From positions 1 to 30,058 of the forward strand of contig NZ_WJFC01000169.1 in NCBI RefSeq assembly GCF_009725235.1: 30,058 nt of DNA. Reading direction: 5' to 3'. This document shows, one piece after another, positions 10,020 through 17,840 of this stretch. A program made the translations under genes and the position numbers. The number at the start of each line of letters is the position of its first letter. The first letter of the stretch is position 1. Origin of the DNA: Scytonema sp. UIC 10036. GTDB lineage: Bacteria > Cyanobacteriota > Cyanobacteriia > Cyanobacteriales > Nostocaceae. Under the pieces are notes generated by a model. It was not told the DNA's origin. It did not search any database and was given only the letters and a program-made list of their open reading frames with translations.

Positions 10020-11804
10020 TCATGAGACTTGTTTACCTGCGGGGTTACCTGCGTGTATAGCATCATGGCATTGAGGGCAGACCATCAAAGTTTTTCTCCT
10101 ACGTGCGGACATGATTTGCATCCATTGCGGTTTTTCTTTTCTACCTTTGGTTTTGAGGTCTTTGAGGGCGCGAATATGGTGAACTTCAATATCACCTCTT
10201 GCCCCACAAATCTCGCATTCATCAGCTTGAAGCCGTTTAATCAGTTCATTTCTGAACGCGGGCTTTCGCGCTCGTGGCAGGTCTTCTATGATTGTTTTTA
10301 GGTTGCGTTTTAGTGGTATACCACCGAAACGAGCCACTAAGGGTTTCTTGCCTTCTCTTGGGACGGTGATTTCGACACACTTTCTTAGACCGTGTGGCAG
10401 TTTTACCGTCTTGTGATACTTCGCGCAAATTTTAGCCACGCTAGTTTTGTGTTTACAAGCAAGAGTTTTCATCAACGAACTCCACATAACCCATTGGAGT
10501 TTTTGGAGCCACGCGATGTTTTGAGCAAGGCTGTAGAATTGTACGTACCCTCTATATTCTGATTGGTAAATGTTGATGATAGTGAAATCATCATCATTTA
10601 TTAATTCAGGGCGGTGAATGGGTTTCCCATTTCTCATATAGAGAGAACATTTTTCTTCTACAAAGCTTGTGGGAATTCTTAGTCCAGTAATTCCATTAAT
10701 TGAGCGCTTACCATTGGTATGCTTAGTGTCGGAATATTGAACTAGAATTTCGTAACCTAAGAAGTTCGCTGCTTCGTTTCTAGCATGAGTAATTAAGGTC
10801 TTTTCTTTAGATAATTCTAGCTGAAGATTTTCCGCTAGAAATGTCTTCAATTTTTCCTTGATTTCTTTTGCCTCTTGAAATGAACCAATGAATCCAAGTA
10901 GAAAATCATCAGCGTACCGCACATAATTTAGCCTTCTGTATTTAGGGTCACGAACATCTTTGGAAGGCATTTGCTGGTATTGAATTTCCAGTTGACGCGC
11001 TTTTTCAATTTGTCCCTTCTTCCTGTAATACCAGGCAAGTTTTACGAGTTTTGAGTATTCCGGATTTTCTGCCCTTGCTTTACCTCTTGTATACTCTGGG
11101 ATAAGTGTCCGTTCGATAAATTTATCGAATTTATCAAGATAGATATTGGCGAGTATGGGTGATACTATCGCGCCTTGCGGTGTTCCGCTGAGGGTGGAGT
11201 GATATCTCCATTGCTCACAATAACCTGCCTTGAGTAAGTTTTCAATCAATCTCAGGAAGCGGTTATCTTGGATTTTCTCGCACAGAATTGACATTAAGAT
11301 TTTATGGTCTATGTTGTCAAAACAGCCTTTGATATCTCCTTCAATAAACCACTTGGTTCCTTGCCAAGTGCGGTCTATTACTGTTAGCGCCGTATGGCAT
11401 CCGCGTTTTGGTCTGAAACCATGACTGTTGTCGGAAAATTGGGGTTCATAATACGCTTCTAATATTAAACGTACTACTTCTTGAACCAATTTGTCTTTCC
11501 AAGTAGGAATACCTAGTGGTCGAGTTTTCCCATTTTTCTTGGGAATATTAATTCGCCTCACTGGTGTCCATCGAAAGCGTTCATATCGAATCTCTTCGAT
11601 AAGAGTTTCAATCTTTTTCATGGACATTCCGTCAGCAGTTTCCTGAGTTATCCCAGGCGTCATTGCTCCAGCATTTTTATAAATGCGGCTATACGCTAAA
11701 AGGTACAAGTCGGGATTGAACAACTGTCTGTAGACATCATCCAGTGGTAAACCCCGGTACCCCCTGTCTCGGATTACATTTAACACCGTTTCGGCGTTTC
11801 GCAT
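10020..11804 (-). CDS. ltrA: Group II intron reverse transcriptase/maturase with HNH endonuclease (inner intron)
   Basis: This multifunctional protein assists splicing of its intron RNA and carries out retrohoming by target-primed reverse transcription. I start it at ATG 11804 (MRNAETVLNVIRDRG), a common start for this family with GAGAGG upstream, giving about 594 residues. The frame extends to ATG 11855. The RT domain has IPKKNGKTRPLGIP, the first catalytic aspartate in GDIKGCFDNIDH, GTPQGAIVSP and the catalytic YADD (RLNYVRYADDFLLGF). A maturase X region follows. The C-terminal HNH domain has CEICGARGDIEVHHIRAL and CPQCHDAIHAG. The ORF is intact, full length and sits in domain IV ahead of domain V. 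It belongs to a different RT lineage from the outer intron's enzyme. Confidence 0.93.
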   Translation of the reverse strand: MRNAETVLNVIRDRGYRGLPLDDVYRQLFNPDLYLLAYSRIYKNAGAMTPGITQETADGMSMKKIETLIEEIRYERFRWTPVRRINIPKKNGKTRPLGIPTWKDKLVQEVVRLILEAYYEPQFSDNSHGFRPKRGCHTALTVIDRTWQGTKWFIEGDIKGCFDNIDHKILMSILCEKIQDNRFLRLIENLLKAGYCEQWRYHSTLSGTPQGAIVSPILANIYLDKFDKFIERTLIPEYTRGKARAENPEYSKLVKLAWYYRKKGQIEKARQLEIQYQQMPSKDVRDPKYRRLNYVRYADDFLLGFIGSFQEAKEIKEKLKTFLAENLQLELSKEKTLITHARNEAANFLGYEILVQYSDTKHTNGKRSINGITGLRIPTSFVEEKCSLYMRNGKPIHRPELINDDDFTIINIYQSEYRGYVQFYSLAQNIAWLQKLQWVMWSSLMKTLACKHKTSVAKICAKYHKTVKLPHGLRKCVEITVPREGKKPLVARFGGIPLKRNLKTIIEDLPRARKPAFRNELIKRLQADECEICGARGDIEVHHIRALKDLKTKGRKEKPQWMQIMSARRRKTLMVCPQCHDAIHAGNPAGKQVS

Positions 11805-12312
11805 CTCGCGTACCTCTCGGTAACAATGTAAGAAATACCTGTTCCCCTTTGCCATGTGGACGGCTTTCCCGCCCTCGGACTACTATGGGAACTCTGTAGT
11901 CATAGGACTCGCGTCCCATAGACCATCCCGCGCTTCATCAACTCGGTACGTATCAGTGTGATTTAGGTGTCCCACTCATTCGTTAAGCCATCTCATCGGT
12001 GGCTGACTTCGTTTAAAGAAGTTGTGTGGTTCAAATGCTTAAAACTACACACAAACGATTATTCCTTTTAGGCGTTGTAGGAATAGGTAATCGAGTATAC
12101 CGTCAGAATTGGGCTTCAGATAGTTTAATCTTCACCTTGTCACACAAGTCTTGCCGAACAATGGTTTTAACGCCTTCTCTCCATTTCCGGCTTTACCAAC
12201 ATGCTGTTGTCCCTTTTGTCTTTCGACTCCAGGTAAGTTGGTTGACTTAGAGACATTCTTCTTAGTCTCTCCCAACTTGGTTGGGAATACCGCGTTAATC
12301 GTCGCGGCGCAC

Positions 12313-12884
12313 GCATTTTTCGATATCAAGTTCGATAACTCGTTTATCCTTCCCGTCAACCCTGGAGTTTAGGTTTGTTTGCAGGATTTTCTGCGCGTCG
12401 TGCGCTGACCGCCCTGTTCTGAACCCGTAACTTCGAGCATGAAAAGTGGCAACGCGAGTCTGGTTCTAAGGCGTATTTTACTAGGCACTGCCAAGCTCTA
12501 TCCGCGATAGTGGGAACTTTTAGAATCCTAATTTTCCCGTCTTTTTTAGGAATGGGAATTTCGCGTAACCCCTGATGATACCAGTTGTTACTATGGCGCT
12601 TAAGTTCTTCACTTAGCTCAAACCTTTCCTCAATGTTGAGTTTGGCTTTACCATCGATTCCTGGCGTTCTTTTACCAGCGTTTAGCTGTGATACTTGACG
12701 GATAGCCAGTAATCTCGCTGCGGTGGACTTCAGTATAAGCTTTTGGATTGACTTTGCCGAGCGGTAGTCGCCAACTTGAACAGCTTTGTAAACTCTTTTT
12801 TTGTAGGCGGAATAAATTGCGTCGGAATTTTTTCCACGGTAGATTCATCCAAGATTCACTAGCATTTCTGCTGTGTCTAATCAT
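12313..12884 (-). pseudogene. N-terminal part of the outer intron's reverse transcriptase, split and frameshifted
   Basis: From ATG 12884 (MIRHSRNASESW) the reading is MNLPWKKFRRNLFRLQK, then RVYKAVQVGDY, QLNAGKRTPGIDGKA, REIPIPKKDGKIRILKVP, ARSYGFRTGRSAHDAQ and finally RVIELDIEKC. These are the first RT blocks of a cyanobacterial group II maturase. Two +1 shifts are needed: at the T7 run 12796-12802 (one more base than the frame wants) and near 12451-12453, where CGTTGCC should be one base shorter. The fragment ends exactly at the inner intron, and the protein resumes at FDRINH at 9910. Without the intron and with the two shifts repaired the RT would be continuous. Confidence 0.75.
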
Positions 12885-13443
12885 GCTCTGCTCCAATTCG
12901 TTTACTCTGAACACCTTGCGAAAATTACTTCGCATCCTACCCGAACTGAGGGTTTCCGCTACTCGTCCAGCCTACAAGGGGTTCGACCTATCCCTTGACC
13001 TCTCGGTTCGTTTTTATTCGTTCCCTTAATTTGATTATTTTGTTCCTTTAGGTGGAGCCACTTCAACCACATGGATTCCCTTTCATTTGACTCATGCCTC
13101 TATCTGCTTAAAGATGGGGCGGGAATTAACTCCAGTGAAGTCGGGGGTTTTGTGTTATGCCCCGCTTAGCAATAGGTTGCTTTTGTAGGCTCTGGTTTCA
13201 CCATGAGAACTCTCCATTAGCGCCAGTGTCAGCCCATAACAGCCGTCTGTTTGCGCCCTGTTCCCAGCTTCGCTCTCCGGATACCGAGTCCGGTCGGCGT
13301 GGGCAGATAGGAAGTCATGCTTGAGTCTAGCAGGTGGGGTTTTCGCCCACATCAAATCAAGAGTTCAAGGTTACTCTAGGATTTCTCCTTGGGTAGCTTA
13401 TGTACGGACTGGATACCGTGATTCAGCGACCAACGAATCGCAC

Positions 13444-13591
13444 TAAGCATTTGCTTCCCAGATGTCGCCACCTATGTATCTCATTGCCACATAACTAATA
13501 TGATTGCATGTTTGTGCAAAAAGTTTCAAGTTCTTCACAGCATCTAAAGATGCACAGCAAAGCGTTTCCACCCCGAACTAAAGTTACGGGG
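13444..13591 (-). mobile_element. Left-end remnant of an IS200/IS605-like element
   Basis: The hairpin at 13571-13591 (minus strand) has a CCCCG/CGGGG foot, one unpaired T, a 4-bp AACT/AGTT stem and a TT loop. It has the same design and orientation as the hairpin at 8582-8602. A further GCGT...ACGC pair flanks the foot. Between it and the intron lies a short open stretch reading DAVKNLKLFAQTC and RYIGGDIWEANA, which I do not recognise. Joined to the right-end piece, the remnant is about 450 bp, too short for a TnpB gene. Confidence 0.5.
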
Positions 13592-14051
13592 CTACCACGC
13601 TCCCGTGTTCTTTAGGTGTTGTTGGGCTTACAGGAGTTATTTCAGCCGAGTAGCGGTTAAAATCTTCAAGATTAAAAGTAAGAATGTGGCTTACTCCATA
13701 AACCAGCATTAATGCAACTAGCCTCGCATCATGAACGTTAACACCCATCACACCATACTCTAAAACAAGCCTCTTCCAGTGGGGGAAAATCTCAGCTACA
13801 TCTGGGAGTATCAAAAAAAGATTCTCCAATCGCTGTAGCTCTGCCTGAGCTTGAGCTAAACTCATACCCAATCCATTTCTTTCAACAGGGCGTGTAGCAC
13901 TTCGCCAAAACTCAATCAAATTCTGGTGAGCAAGATAGCAGTCATGTTTTTGCTCGCGCAGTACAGCAAGTGCATTAAGAGCATCAGCACACATAGGATG
14001 TGTTGGCTGTGCCATTCTCAGTATTATGTTTGTATCAATCAGGTAAGCCAC
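13584..14051 (-). CDS. PIN-domain toxin, VapC-like
   Basis: This is a small PIN-fold ribonuclease of the kind used as the toxin in VapBC modules. It has 155 residues. The acidic residues expected at the metal site can be seen in LIDTNI (D6), NLIEFW (Glu), NVHDARLVA (Asp) and the C-terminal LTFNLEDF. The stop codon lies inside the IS605-like hairpin, so the last residues (roughly EHGSVVAP) are probably encoded by the inserted element and not by the ancestral gene. The PIN core ends before that, so activity may be kept. It follows its putative antitoxin by 3 bases. RNA cleavage specificity cannot be told from sequence. Confidence 0.85.
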   Translation of the reverse strand: MAYLIDTNIILRMAQPTHPMCADALNALAVLREQKHDCYLAHQNLIEFWRSATRPVERNGLGMSLAQAQAELQRLENLFLILPDVAEIFPHWKRLVLEYGVMGVNVHDARLVALMLVYGVSHILTFNLEDFNRYSAEITPVSPTTPKEHGSVVAP

Positions 14052-14054
14052 TAA

Positions 14055-14405
14055 TCAAAACCGTTCGTCTTCATAAATCCCCTCACGACTTACAGCATAA
14101 TCTGAAAGCAGGGGGATATTGCGATCGTGGCTCTCACTCCATTCTCGAAGGGCGTTCACCCACTCTTGAGGAGTAGCAGTCTCGTAAAAAGGACGCTCTT
14201 TAGCTTCTTTCTGCTTCGATTTAACTAAACGCTCAAGCATCGCATCTAGGTGAGGCTTTACCTCCTGCGGGGAGAAGCTTGTGACTTTCGCTAGCAGTTG
14301 AACAATATTCTCTAGCTCCGCTCTATTCGCTTCTTGTAAATTTTCAAGCGAGTGGAAGCTTTCCTGCTGGTGTTTACGATCGCTAAAAGACGTATTAGTT
14401 TCCAT
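14055..14405 (-). CDS. Putative antitoxin of the PIN toxin module
   Basis: A 116-residue hydrophilic protein directly upstream of the PIN toxin, with a 3-base gap. An N-terminal helical, possibly coiled-coil half (LENLQEANRAELENIVQLL) is followed by a C-terminal tail reading FYETATPQEWVNALREW and LLSDYAVSREGIY. Such tails are common in small partners of cyanobacterial PIN proteins and are likely to wrap the toxin. I see no standard DNA-binding fold. The assignment rests mainly on gene order and on the tail. TAACAT-containing direct repeats just upstream could be an operator. Confidence 0.7.
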   Translation of the reverse strand: METNTSFSDRKHQQESFHSLENLQEANRAELENIVQLLAKVTSFSPQEVKPHLDAMLERLVKSKQKEAKERPFYETATPQEWVNALREWSESHDRNIPLLSDYAVSREGIYEDERF

Positions 14406-14432
14406 ATAACATATTTAATATAACATTAACAT
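14405..14432. promoter_or_regulatory. Direct repeats upstream of the antitoxin, possible operator
   Basis: TATAACAT occurs at 14405-14412 and 14419-14426, followed by TTAACAT at 14426-14432, right at the antitoxin start codon. Toxin-antitoxin operons are usually autoregulated, so this is a plausible operator; it is also simply AT-rich. Confidence 0.25.
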
Positions 14433-14955
14433 ACTATTAGTTTAAATCATTTAATGTATTGCAAGCTTCTGCAGACAGATCGGTGACAGATGAGGTGATT
14501 TCGCAAGCTTTAAAAAAATTAATATTTTATGCAATAAGAATACAGAGCCAAGGCAATACTTGTCGGTTAAGCTTAAAAATGCGAAATTACGTAGGTTGGG
14601 TTGAGGAACGAAACCCAACATTGACAGACATTTGTTGGGTTTCACACACGGGTTTACCCAACCTACAATTTGCTCAGCCCTTGCAGTATTGAGAGCGAAG
14701 GTGTTGTTAAGCGATCGCGTTACGGCGTCTTACAGCAGTTTTCAGATTATTAGACCACATGGCGTGGAGGGGGTATCCTTGCCTGCTCTCTCATCTATAA
14801 CTGGCAGGAACGCCCGTACCACAAGAAAATGCAGTAAACATAATCATTGTCTAAAGCATATACAATGTGTAAGGTAAAGAGTGAAATGTAAACTCTGCTA
14901 TAGATCGCGAGCGTCCGCTAAACACTCGCTTATTGCGATAACTGAGGAAATCACT
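14433..14955. other. Intergenic region between the PIN module and the DUF3574-repeat gene
   Basis: It contains MITE copy B (14554-14691), an HIP1 site at 14711 and the leader of the DUF3574-repeat gene. No other gene is supported; the ORFs here read through the MITE palindromes. Confidence 0.6.
14554..14691. mobile_element. MITE copy B, full length (138 bp)
   Basis: It runs from CAATACT to AGTATTG and is exactly 138 bp, the same as copy F. The flanking 10-mers are AGAGCCAAGG (14544-14553) and AGAGCGAAGG (14692-14701), with 9 of 10 matching, so a target duplication is likely. The inside carries two palindromic blocks built on GTAGGTTGGGTT and AACCCAACCTAC. It encodes nothing, so it must depend on a transposase in trans. 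Confidence 0.85.
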
Positions 14956-16140
14956 ATGTCACAAAATTCTTATTTAGTAGATTGGGAATCAGTAGAAATC
15001 GCACCTTTGCCCTTGAATATATCACCAAACAGTCCATCATTCATCCAGCAAGACTTGTACTTCGGAAGCGATCTTCCTGGTGGCAATCGCGTTTCTAATG
15101 AGGAATTTCAAGCCTTCGTGGATGAAGTCATTGCACCCCGTACCGAAGGCTTAACCCAATTTGCTGTTAGAGGACAAGTACGTAACTCAGATGGCAGTAT
15201 CAATAAAGAGCGTGCCAACCTGATTACTTTGCTACAGGAAGACACCCCGGAAAATAGAGCGATCGCTAGCGAAGTGCTGGATGCTTACAAAGAGCGATTC
15301 AACGGAGCTTTTATCCAGCAAGTGATTAACCCTGATGACCTCACAGTCAGTTTCAATGTAACCGACGACTTAATTGATAATGACCCCATACCAGAACTCA
15401 TCCAGGTAGATTTGTACCTTGGACGCAATATTTCTAGTGGTGGACAGGTTTCTGAAAGGGAGTTTAGTCAGTTTTTAGATAACTTTGTGACTCCCCGTTT
15501 CACAGGTTTAACTGTATTTGATGCTCGAGGACAATTTTTAGATGACACGGGTTCAATTGTTACAGAATCCACCAAGGTGCTGACACTCCTGATTGAGGAC
15601 ACGCAAGATAATGAAACTGCACTCAAAGAAGTGATTGAGGCTTATCTCAAAGAATTCCAGCAGCAAAGCACTTTGCAAACCATTAACGAGGATATCAAAG
15701 TCAGTTTCGGTCCTGCTGAAGATTTGATTGACAATGACGCCACCCCAGAACTCATCCAAGTCGATCTATACTTTGGACTGAGTGTCCCTGGGATTGGGGA
15801 AATTTCCTCTGGGGAGTTCCAGGAGTTTGTTGATGATATCATTGCACCAAATTTCACGACATTGACTCAGTTTGAAGCGCGTGGTCAAGTCCGAGATGCA
15901 TCAGGTAGTATTTTGAAGGAGAATTCCCAACTTATCTCGCTGATTCTGGAAGATACGGTGGCAAATGAAGACGCCATCAATAATATCCTCAGAACCTACC
16001 AAACCCATTATGGTGCTGGAACACTGGTGGTCATTGATGAGGAGATCGCAACAACTTTCTCAAGAGGAACAACTAGCGTCAGTGGCTCCAGTACGATGTT
16101 CCATTTGAATGATGATGCGTTCGCTCTTGATGCAAGTTAA
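14956..16140 (+). CDS. Protein of three tandem DUF3574 domains
   Basis: The protein has 394 residues from ATG 14956, chosen because GAGGAAA sits just upstream; an ATG at 14881 gives 25 extra residues with no such site. Three repeats of about 105-120 residues each read DLYFGSDLPGG / DLYLGRNISSG / DLYFGLSVPG, then FQAFVDEVIAPR / FSQFLDNFVTPR / FQEFVDDIIAPN, then GLT-F-ARGQ, an ITLL/LTLL/ISLI block and an AIxxVxxAY-like helix. This is the DUF3574 pattern, normally a single-domain secreted or periplasmic protein. The repeats are joined by DDLIDNDPIPELI-type linkers. There is no clear signal peptide. The function of DUF3574 is unknown and I do not assign one. A Ser/Thr-rich C-terminal tail (about 30 residues) follows. 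Confidence 0.85.
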   Translation: MSQNSYLVDWESVEIAPLPLNISPNSPSFIQQDLYFGSDLPGGNRVSNEEFQAFVDEVIAPRTEGLTQFAVRGQVRNSDGSINKERANLITLLQEDTPENRAIASEVLDAYKERFNGAFIQQVINPDDLTVSFNVTDDLIDNDPIPELIQVDLYLGRNISSGGQVSEREFSQFLDNFVTPRFTGLTVFDARGQFLDDTGSIVTESTKVLTLLIEDTQDNETALKEVIEAYLKEFQQQSTLQTINEDIKVSFGPAEDLIDNDATPELIQVDLYFGLSVPGIGEISSGEFQEFVDDIIAPNFTTLTQFEARGQVRDASGSILKENSQLISLILEDTVANEDAINNILRTYQTHYGAGTLVVIDEEIATTFSRGTTSVSGSSTMFHLNDDAFALDAS

Positions 16141-16160
16141 GCGATCGCTTTTGCTTAACT
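16135..16160 (+). terminator. Stem-loop at the end of the DUF3574 gene
   Basis: AGTTAAGC (16135-16142) pairs with GCTTAACT (16153-16160) around a loop that contains an HIP1 site. It overlaps the stop codon and has no clear T-run, so it is a weak terminator candidate. Confidence 0.3.
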
Positions 16161-16198
16161 CTAGTTGAGAGAAGCTTCGCACATATCTAGCTGCTGGT

Positions 16199-16245
16199 AA
16201 AAAAATAGGTGGAAGATAATACCCATCGCATCCTATCTTTCCACC
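16199..16245 (-). terminator. Rho-independent terminator for the 68-residue gene
   Basis: Arms 16234-16245 and 16208-16218 (GGTGGAAGATA, with one bulged base) form a stem followed on the minus strand by a run of seven T (A7 at 16199-16205). It lies about 40 bases past the stop of the minus-strand gene at 16288. Confidence 0.7.
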
Positions 16246-16287
16246 TTATAATTCCCGAACACGCCCAGCAGTTCAAACTAACGGTTA

Positions 16288-16494
16288 TTAACGCTTCTCA
16301 GTTCCCTGATTGCCAGCACCTTCAGTTAACTGATCGCTGCTTCCAGATTCAGGTACAGCAGAGGGCTTACCTTCGCTTTTTTCATTTATCCCCGTGCGAC
16401 GTTGTTCTTCGTCGATAGGAGTTTGAGTCCCACCAGAAGCTTGAGGTGCTTGAGATTCATCGTTTCTTGCTTTTTCGTTTTCTGGATTAGCCAT
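16288..16494 (-). CDS. Small hydrophilic protein of unknown function
   Basis: The protein has 68 residues and is very rich in Glu, Ser, Gly, Gln and Pro, with no hydrophobic core (MANPENEKARNDESQAPQAS onward), so it is probably intrinsically disordered. GGAG lies 7 bases before the ATG and a good terminator follows the stop, which supports a real gene. Disordered hydrophilic proteins like this are sometimes stress-related, but I have no direct evidence for that here. Confidence 0.6.
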   Translation of the reverse strand: MANPENEKARNDESQAPQASGGTQTPIDEEQRRTGINEKSEGKPSAVPESGSSDQLTEGAGNQGTEKR

Positions 16495-16765
16495 AACTTT
16501 ACTCCAATTTCTTTAACGTTGCCACTATTTTATGGAGCTTGGCAGTGCAAATTCTTCTGTCTCAAATATCATTTTTGTCCGTTATTTTATCTGTCTCTGG
16601 GATTAATTTTAACTACAGTACACGATAATCCTTAAAAAAAAGGCGTTGTCAACCGTATTTCTACTACTTAAAGGAGTGTAAAATTAATTGATTTACAATT
16701 GCGATCGCTCATCCAGCAGTTAACAGACTTACTCAATCTCAACCCACAACCCCTCGCTTCAGTTC

Positions 16766-16799
16766 AATGTTGGGTTTCGTTCCTCAACCCAACCTACGC
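16766..16799. repeat. MITE half-copy C (palindrome only)
   Basis: It reads AATGTTGGGTTTCGTTCC and then TCAACCCAACCTACG, the central palindrome of the MITE family in the opposite orientation to copies B and F. No CAATACT ends or target duplication are visible. Confidence 0.75.
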
Positions 16800-16910
16800 A
16801 CTTCTTTATAGAGAAAATACCTCACACCCATATTGCTTTCAGAGAATAATTAACACAGTTAGTGCATAACTTCTGCTTTGACGAAATTTTGGTACTAGGA
16901 ACAGAGGTCA

Positions 16911-16940
16911 ATCAAAAATCAAAAATCAAAAATCAAAAAT
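16911..16940. repeat. STRR-type heptamer repeat (ATCAAAA)n
   Basis: About 4.3 perfect copies of a 7-bp unit, just downstream of the minus-strand gene at 16947. Confidence 0.8.
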
Positions 16941-16946
16941 ACTGTT

Positions 16947-17333
16947 TTACCACCAACTGCATTGTGTTGTTGTGTAAGGCAAAACCGTATTAGGAACCAC
17001 ATTTTTCTGACCTTTAAATTCCCTTCCGTAATAACCGTCATCAAAACCGCGCCCAAATTCGCCCCCAGCAGTACGAGGTTGATACTGATTGCCTTTTCTA
17101 GAACTTTGTTGTCCTTGGCGGTAACCATCAGCATAAGCTTGAGGATGATAACCTGGGTCTTCGTCTACATGCCATTGAGTGACAGGGTAGCAGTAGCTAA
17201 TTCGCTGTCTGTACCGGGGATAGCCATGATAGCGATAATAGCGGCGGTGGTTTGCTTCAGCTGGTTCACTGTTAAGTAAAAATCCTGTTGTGGTGGCTAA
17301 AGCTAATAGACTGGCAATAATAATTTTTTTCAT
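16947..17333 (-). CDS. Secreted small protein of unknown function
   Basis: The protein has 128 residues from ATG 17333 (MKKIIIASLLALATTTGF), which is preceded by a strong GGAGGT ribosome-binding site; the frame extends to 17372 without one. A clear signal peptide ends near EPAEA. The mature part is rich in Tyr, Arg, Gly and Gln (RRYYRYHGYPRYRQR) and contains two DGY-type segments (YADGYRQGQ and GFDDGYYG). It has three cysteines or fewer. I do not recognise the family; a periplasmic or surface role is all the sequence supports. Confidence 0.72.
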   Translation of the reverse strand: MKKIIIASLLALATTTGFLLNSEPAEANHRRYYRYHGYPRYRQRISYCYPVTQWHVDEDPGYHPQAYADGYRQGQQSSRKGNQYQPRTAGGEFGRGFDDGYYGREFKGQKNVVPNTVLPYTTTQCSWW

Positions 17334-17598
17334 TCTGACCTCCGTTGGAAGCCCTACAAGCAGCGAACACAAAGTAAAGGGAGGAGTTTACAATTTTAAA
17401 AAACTCTCCTTATTTTTAAGATAGCGTTTAGAATTTTTCCGCAACATCACCTAATAGGGTGGCTGGTGGGGTTTGTAGTTGTGAAATCCCCCTAAAGTTA
17501 AGGTAAAGATTTCATAGAGTTTAAGACTTGTGGCAGTGTATTCCGCAGAACAAGTAAGTTTAGGCTGATGATATCTTTATAAGACTGAGGAAACAACT

Positions 17599-17817
17599 AT
17601 GCCTGGTGGTCATGCAAATCACAAAGGAACTGCTGACAAACCCAACGTCAATGCAAGTGGTCAAATCAACTTATCAGCAGCTGATAAATCATCAGACCCT
17701 GAAGATATCTTGCAAGAAGGCGTTTTAACAACAGAAACAATCAGAACTGACGAATTTGTAGATTTTCCTCCCGCTCTTGAGCGCCCTAGCAAGAAACCTC
17801 AAAAAGACGAAGAGTAA
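17599..17817 (+). CDS. Small hydrophilic protein of unknown function
   Basis: The protein has 72 residues, charged and probably disordered (MPGGHANHKGTADKPNVNAS, ending KKPQKDEE). It is preceded by ACTGAGGAAACAACT, nearly the same leader as the DUF3574-repeat gene, and followed by a strong stem-loop. Both support real expression. No family is recognised. Confidence 0.6.
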   Translation: MPGGHANHKGTADKPNVNASGQINLSAADKSSDPEDILQEGVLTTETIRTDEFVDFPPALERPSKKPQKDEE

Positions 17818-17840
17818 ACGCGATCGTGTGTGAGGCTGCA

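Larger units (their letters stand above)
9911..12312 (-). mobile_element. Inner group II intron inserted in the outer intron's RT gene
   Basis: The 5' end is GTGCGCC at 12312 (minus strand). The 5' exon ends GAAAAATGC, and GCATTT (EBS1) at 12033-12038 complements its last six bases, about 275 nt into the intron. TCGAT at 12090-12094 (EBS2 candidate) complements exon ATCGA at -12 to -8. Domain V is at 9971-10004, followed by a domain VI stem with a bulged A. The 3' end is ambiguous by a base. Ending at 9911 joins the outer RT in frame (EKC then FDRINH). Ending at 9912 gives a canonical AC end but shifts the frame. The intron is about 2.4 kb and encodes its own intact RT. Confidence 0.85.
8877..13443 (-). 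mobile_element. Outer group II intron, interrupted by an inner group II intron
   Basis: The 5' end is GTGCG at 13443-13439 (minus strand). The 5' exon ends in TGCTTA, and a complementary TAAGCA (EBS1) lies at 13105-13110, about 333 nt into the intron. A TTGCT (EBS2 candidate) at 13168-13172 pairs with exon AGCAA. Domain V is at 8926-8959, ten bases after the RT stop. Domain VI follows, with an unpaired A eight bases before the proposed 3' end CGCTAC at 8877. Domain IV holds the RT/maturase gene. Without the inner intron the element would be about 2.2 kb. Its exons are the two halves of the IS605-like remnant. Confidence 0.8.
16495..16946. other. Intergenic region with repeat fragments
   Basis: No gene is seen. 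It holds a half-copy of the MITE palindrome at 16766-16799, an HIP1 site at 16701 and a heptamer repeat at 16911-16940. The divergent upstream half presumably carries the promoter of the 68-residue gene. Confidence 0.6.

Noticed and set aside
12026..13355. Several 60-93 codon ORFs on both strands within the introns
   Set aside because: They lie in structured intron RNA (domains I-III) or are wrong-frame shadows of the split RT.
16911..16940. Tandem repeat as a possible CRISPR
   Set aside because: The unit is 7 bp with no spacers, so it is an STRR-type heptamer repeat.
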